NCBI RefSeq assembly: GCF_015354405.1
Contig: NZ_JADKYP010000022.1
Span: 39,786 to 103,785, forward strand
Direction of reading: 5' to 3'
Source: Nocardia sp. BSTN01
Lineage (GTDB): Bacteria; Actinomycetota; Actinomycetes; Mycobacteriales; Mycobacteriaceae
Length of the DNA: 64,000 bases
The number at the start of each line of letters is the position of its first letter. The first letter of the stretch is position 1. Both the position numbers and the translations under genes were made by a program. The notes below the pieces were generated by a model, which made no database searches, was not told the origin of the DNA, and was given only the letters and a program-made list of their open reading frames with translations. Below, one piece after another: positions 63,115 to 64,000 of the stretch.

Positions 63115-63858
63115 TCAGCCGACGAGCAGGATGTACCCGAGTACGGCCGCGACCACGAGCAGACCCATCTCGAACCGGTTGAGCCGGTGTGCGTGGACAT
63201 GACCGCTGCGCAGCAGCAACCACCCGGTCAGCAGGCCGATCGTCAGGGCGATCAGATGCCCGACGTTGGTGAAGGTATGGCCCATGATGACGCCCGCGAC
63301 GGCGACCGCGCCCAGCGAGATCGCCCATGTGGGTCGCCACTTGGCGGGCAGGACCACGATCAGCGATCCGATGACCGCCATCGCGCCGTAGCTGACCCCG
63401 ACGTCCTCGGCGAGGGAAATACTCGTCGGCAGCCATTTCACGCTCACCGCTACCCACAGGCCGCCGGCGACGACGAGCGTGGCGCCGATATGACCGGCGA
63501 GGAAGATGCGCAGCAGCGACAGCGCCCCGAAGCGCCATTCCGCCAGAATGAGCAGACAGACCAGTAGCGGGATGAGCAGAGCGCCCGCGGTGCCGTCGCC
63601 GATCACGAACGCGCTCGAGAAGAGGGTGCCGAATCGGCCGGCCAGCAGGTTGTGCAGATTGGTGCTCGCATGCTGGATGACGCGGGTCTGCTGCGTATCG
63701 CTGAGCACGGACACCAGCACGGTCACCGCGATGAGCAGAGCGCCGTAGCTGTAGGTCATCGGCAGCTTGAATCGATCCCGCAGCGTGAGGGAACGGCCGG
63801 CCTGTACGGGGCCGGACTCCAGTGCTGACTGTGTGGCCGGCTCCTGGAGTAGAACCAT
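63115..63858 (-). CDS. rhomboid-like membrane protein
   Basis: A 247-residue protein with about six hydrophobic segments. DVGVSYGAMAVIGSL holds a GxSx motif and VGHLIALTIGLLTGW a histidine, at the spacing of the rhomboid dyad, but the HxxxN motif is not obvious (STNLHNLLAG is the nearest). It resembles the actinobacterial Rhomboid_2 group from memory; whether it is proteolytic is open. ATG 63858 has GGAAGG 8 nt upstream. Confidence 0.72.
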   Translation of the reverse strand: MVLLQEPATQSALESGPVQAGRSLTLRDRFKLPMTYSYGALLIAVTVLVSVLSDTQQTRVIQHASTNLHNLLAGRFGTLFSSAFVIGDGTAGALLIPLLVCLLILAEWRFGALSLLRIFLAGHIGATLVVAGGLWVAVSVKWLPTSISLAEDVGVSYGAMAVIGSLIVVLPAKWRPTWAISLGAVAVAGVIMGHTFTNVGHLIALTIGLLTGWLLLRSGHVHAHRLNRFEMGLLVVAAVLGYILLVG

Positions 63859-63942
63859 TCGGATCACCTTCCGCTACCAGACCGGTACCGCGTGCACCGG
63901 GTCGACACCTTCCATGATCCCGATCGATCTCCCGAATGGTGT

Positions 63943-63955
63943 CAGGCTTACTTAG
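63943..63955. promoter_or_regulatory. possible IdeR/DtxR iron-box half-site
   Basis: CAGGCTTACTTAG matches the right half of the iron-box consensus (TAGGCTAACCTAA) at 9 of 13 positions; the left half does not match. It could serve the rhomboid-like gene or a gene beyond the window edge. Confidence 0.25.
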
Positions 63956-64000
63956 GAAAGTCCTGTGAACCCGGGGATACCCACCCGAATCGTTCTCAAA

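Overview
The window is G+C-rich DNA from an actinobacterium of the mycolic-acid group (Mycobacteriales), most like Nocardia or a close relative. The reasons are Mce proteins with a Mce-associated membrane protein, an EthA-like monooxygenase, NucS, GlgE, the CysM/CysO/Mec cysteine pathway, and a right half whose gene order follows M. tuberculosis Rv1321-Rv1343c as I remember it. No tRNA, rRNA, CRISPR array, insertion sequence or phage gene was seen. About 66 protein genes were placed.

Left part (1-33.7 kb) is accessory and regulatory. It opens with an alkylation-repair pair (2OG-Fe(II) oxygenase, cut by the edge, plus ogt) and a PPOX flavoprotein. Next come a Baeyer-Villiger monooxygenase facing an AraC regulator, a SnoaL-like gene behind a KstR-like site, and an SDR facing a TetR gene. 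A Clp AAA+ ATPase, ctaD, a second YidC with a small partner, and a DapB-like/AhpD-like operon follow. A decayed mce operon (14.6-18.4 kb) keeps only mceE, mceF, the accessory gene and an in-frame chimera of an isoprenylcysteine methyltransferase-like gene with the tail of mceD. The rest holds MarR, XRE and PadR regulators next to hydrolases, an APH-like kinase, a MBL hydrolase, a methyltransferase, a VIT1-type transporter, a FAD monooxygenase, a 14-TM exporter and an SDR.

Right part (33.7-64 kb) is housekeeping. In order: rdgB, rph, a Rv1339-like MBL enzyme, rhomboid, cysM, cysO, mec, a P1-family hydrolase, DUF2017, clpS, pncB, pncA, an Asp-nucleophile hydrolase, dinG, DoxX, an NCS2 permease, glgP, a dienelactone hydrolase, glgE, glgB, an HD protein, a subtilisin inhibitor, a YbbN-like thioredoxin, thiolase, methylmalonyl-CoA epimerase, a DivIVA-like coiled coil, a zinc-ribbon protein, nucS and a rhomboid-like protein. 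murI, expected between the rhomboid and MBL genes, is absent. A frameshifted tyrosine-phosphatase remnant lies beside rdgB.

The genes group into NAD salvage (pncA, pncB), alpha-glucan metabolism (glgP, glgE, glgB), protein-borne-sulfide cysteine synthesis (cysM, cysO, mec) and nucleotide/RNA quality control (rdgB, rph, nucS). At least sixteen genes carry a TANNNT hexamer 6 or 7 nt before the start codon, which predicts leaderless transcripts. The most unusual observations are the mce chimera, a CysO whose diglycine is buried by a 13-residue tail, a ClpC-like ATPase lacking a visible ClpP-binding loop, and several clean palindromic operators.
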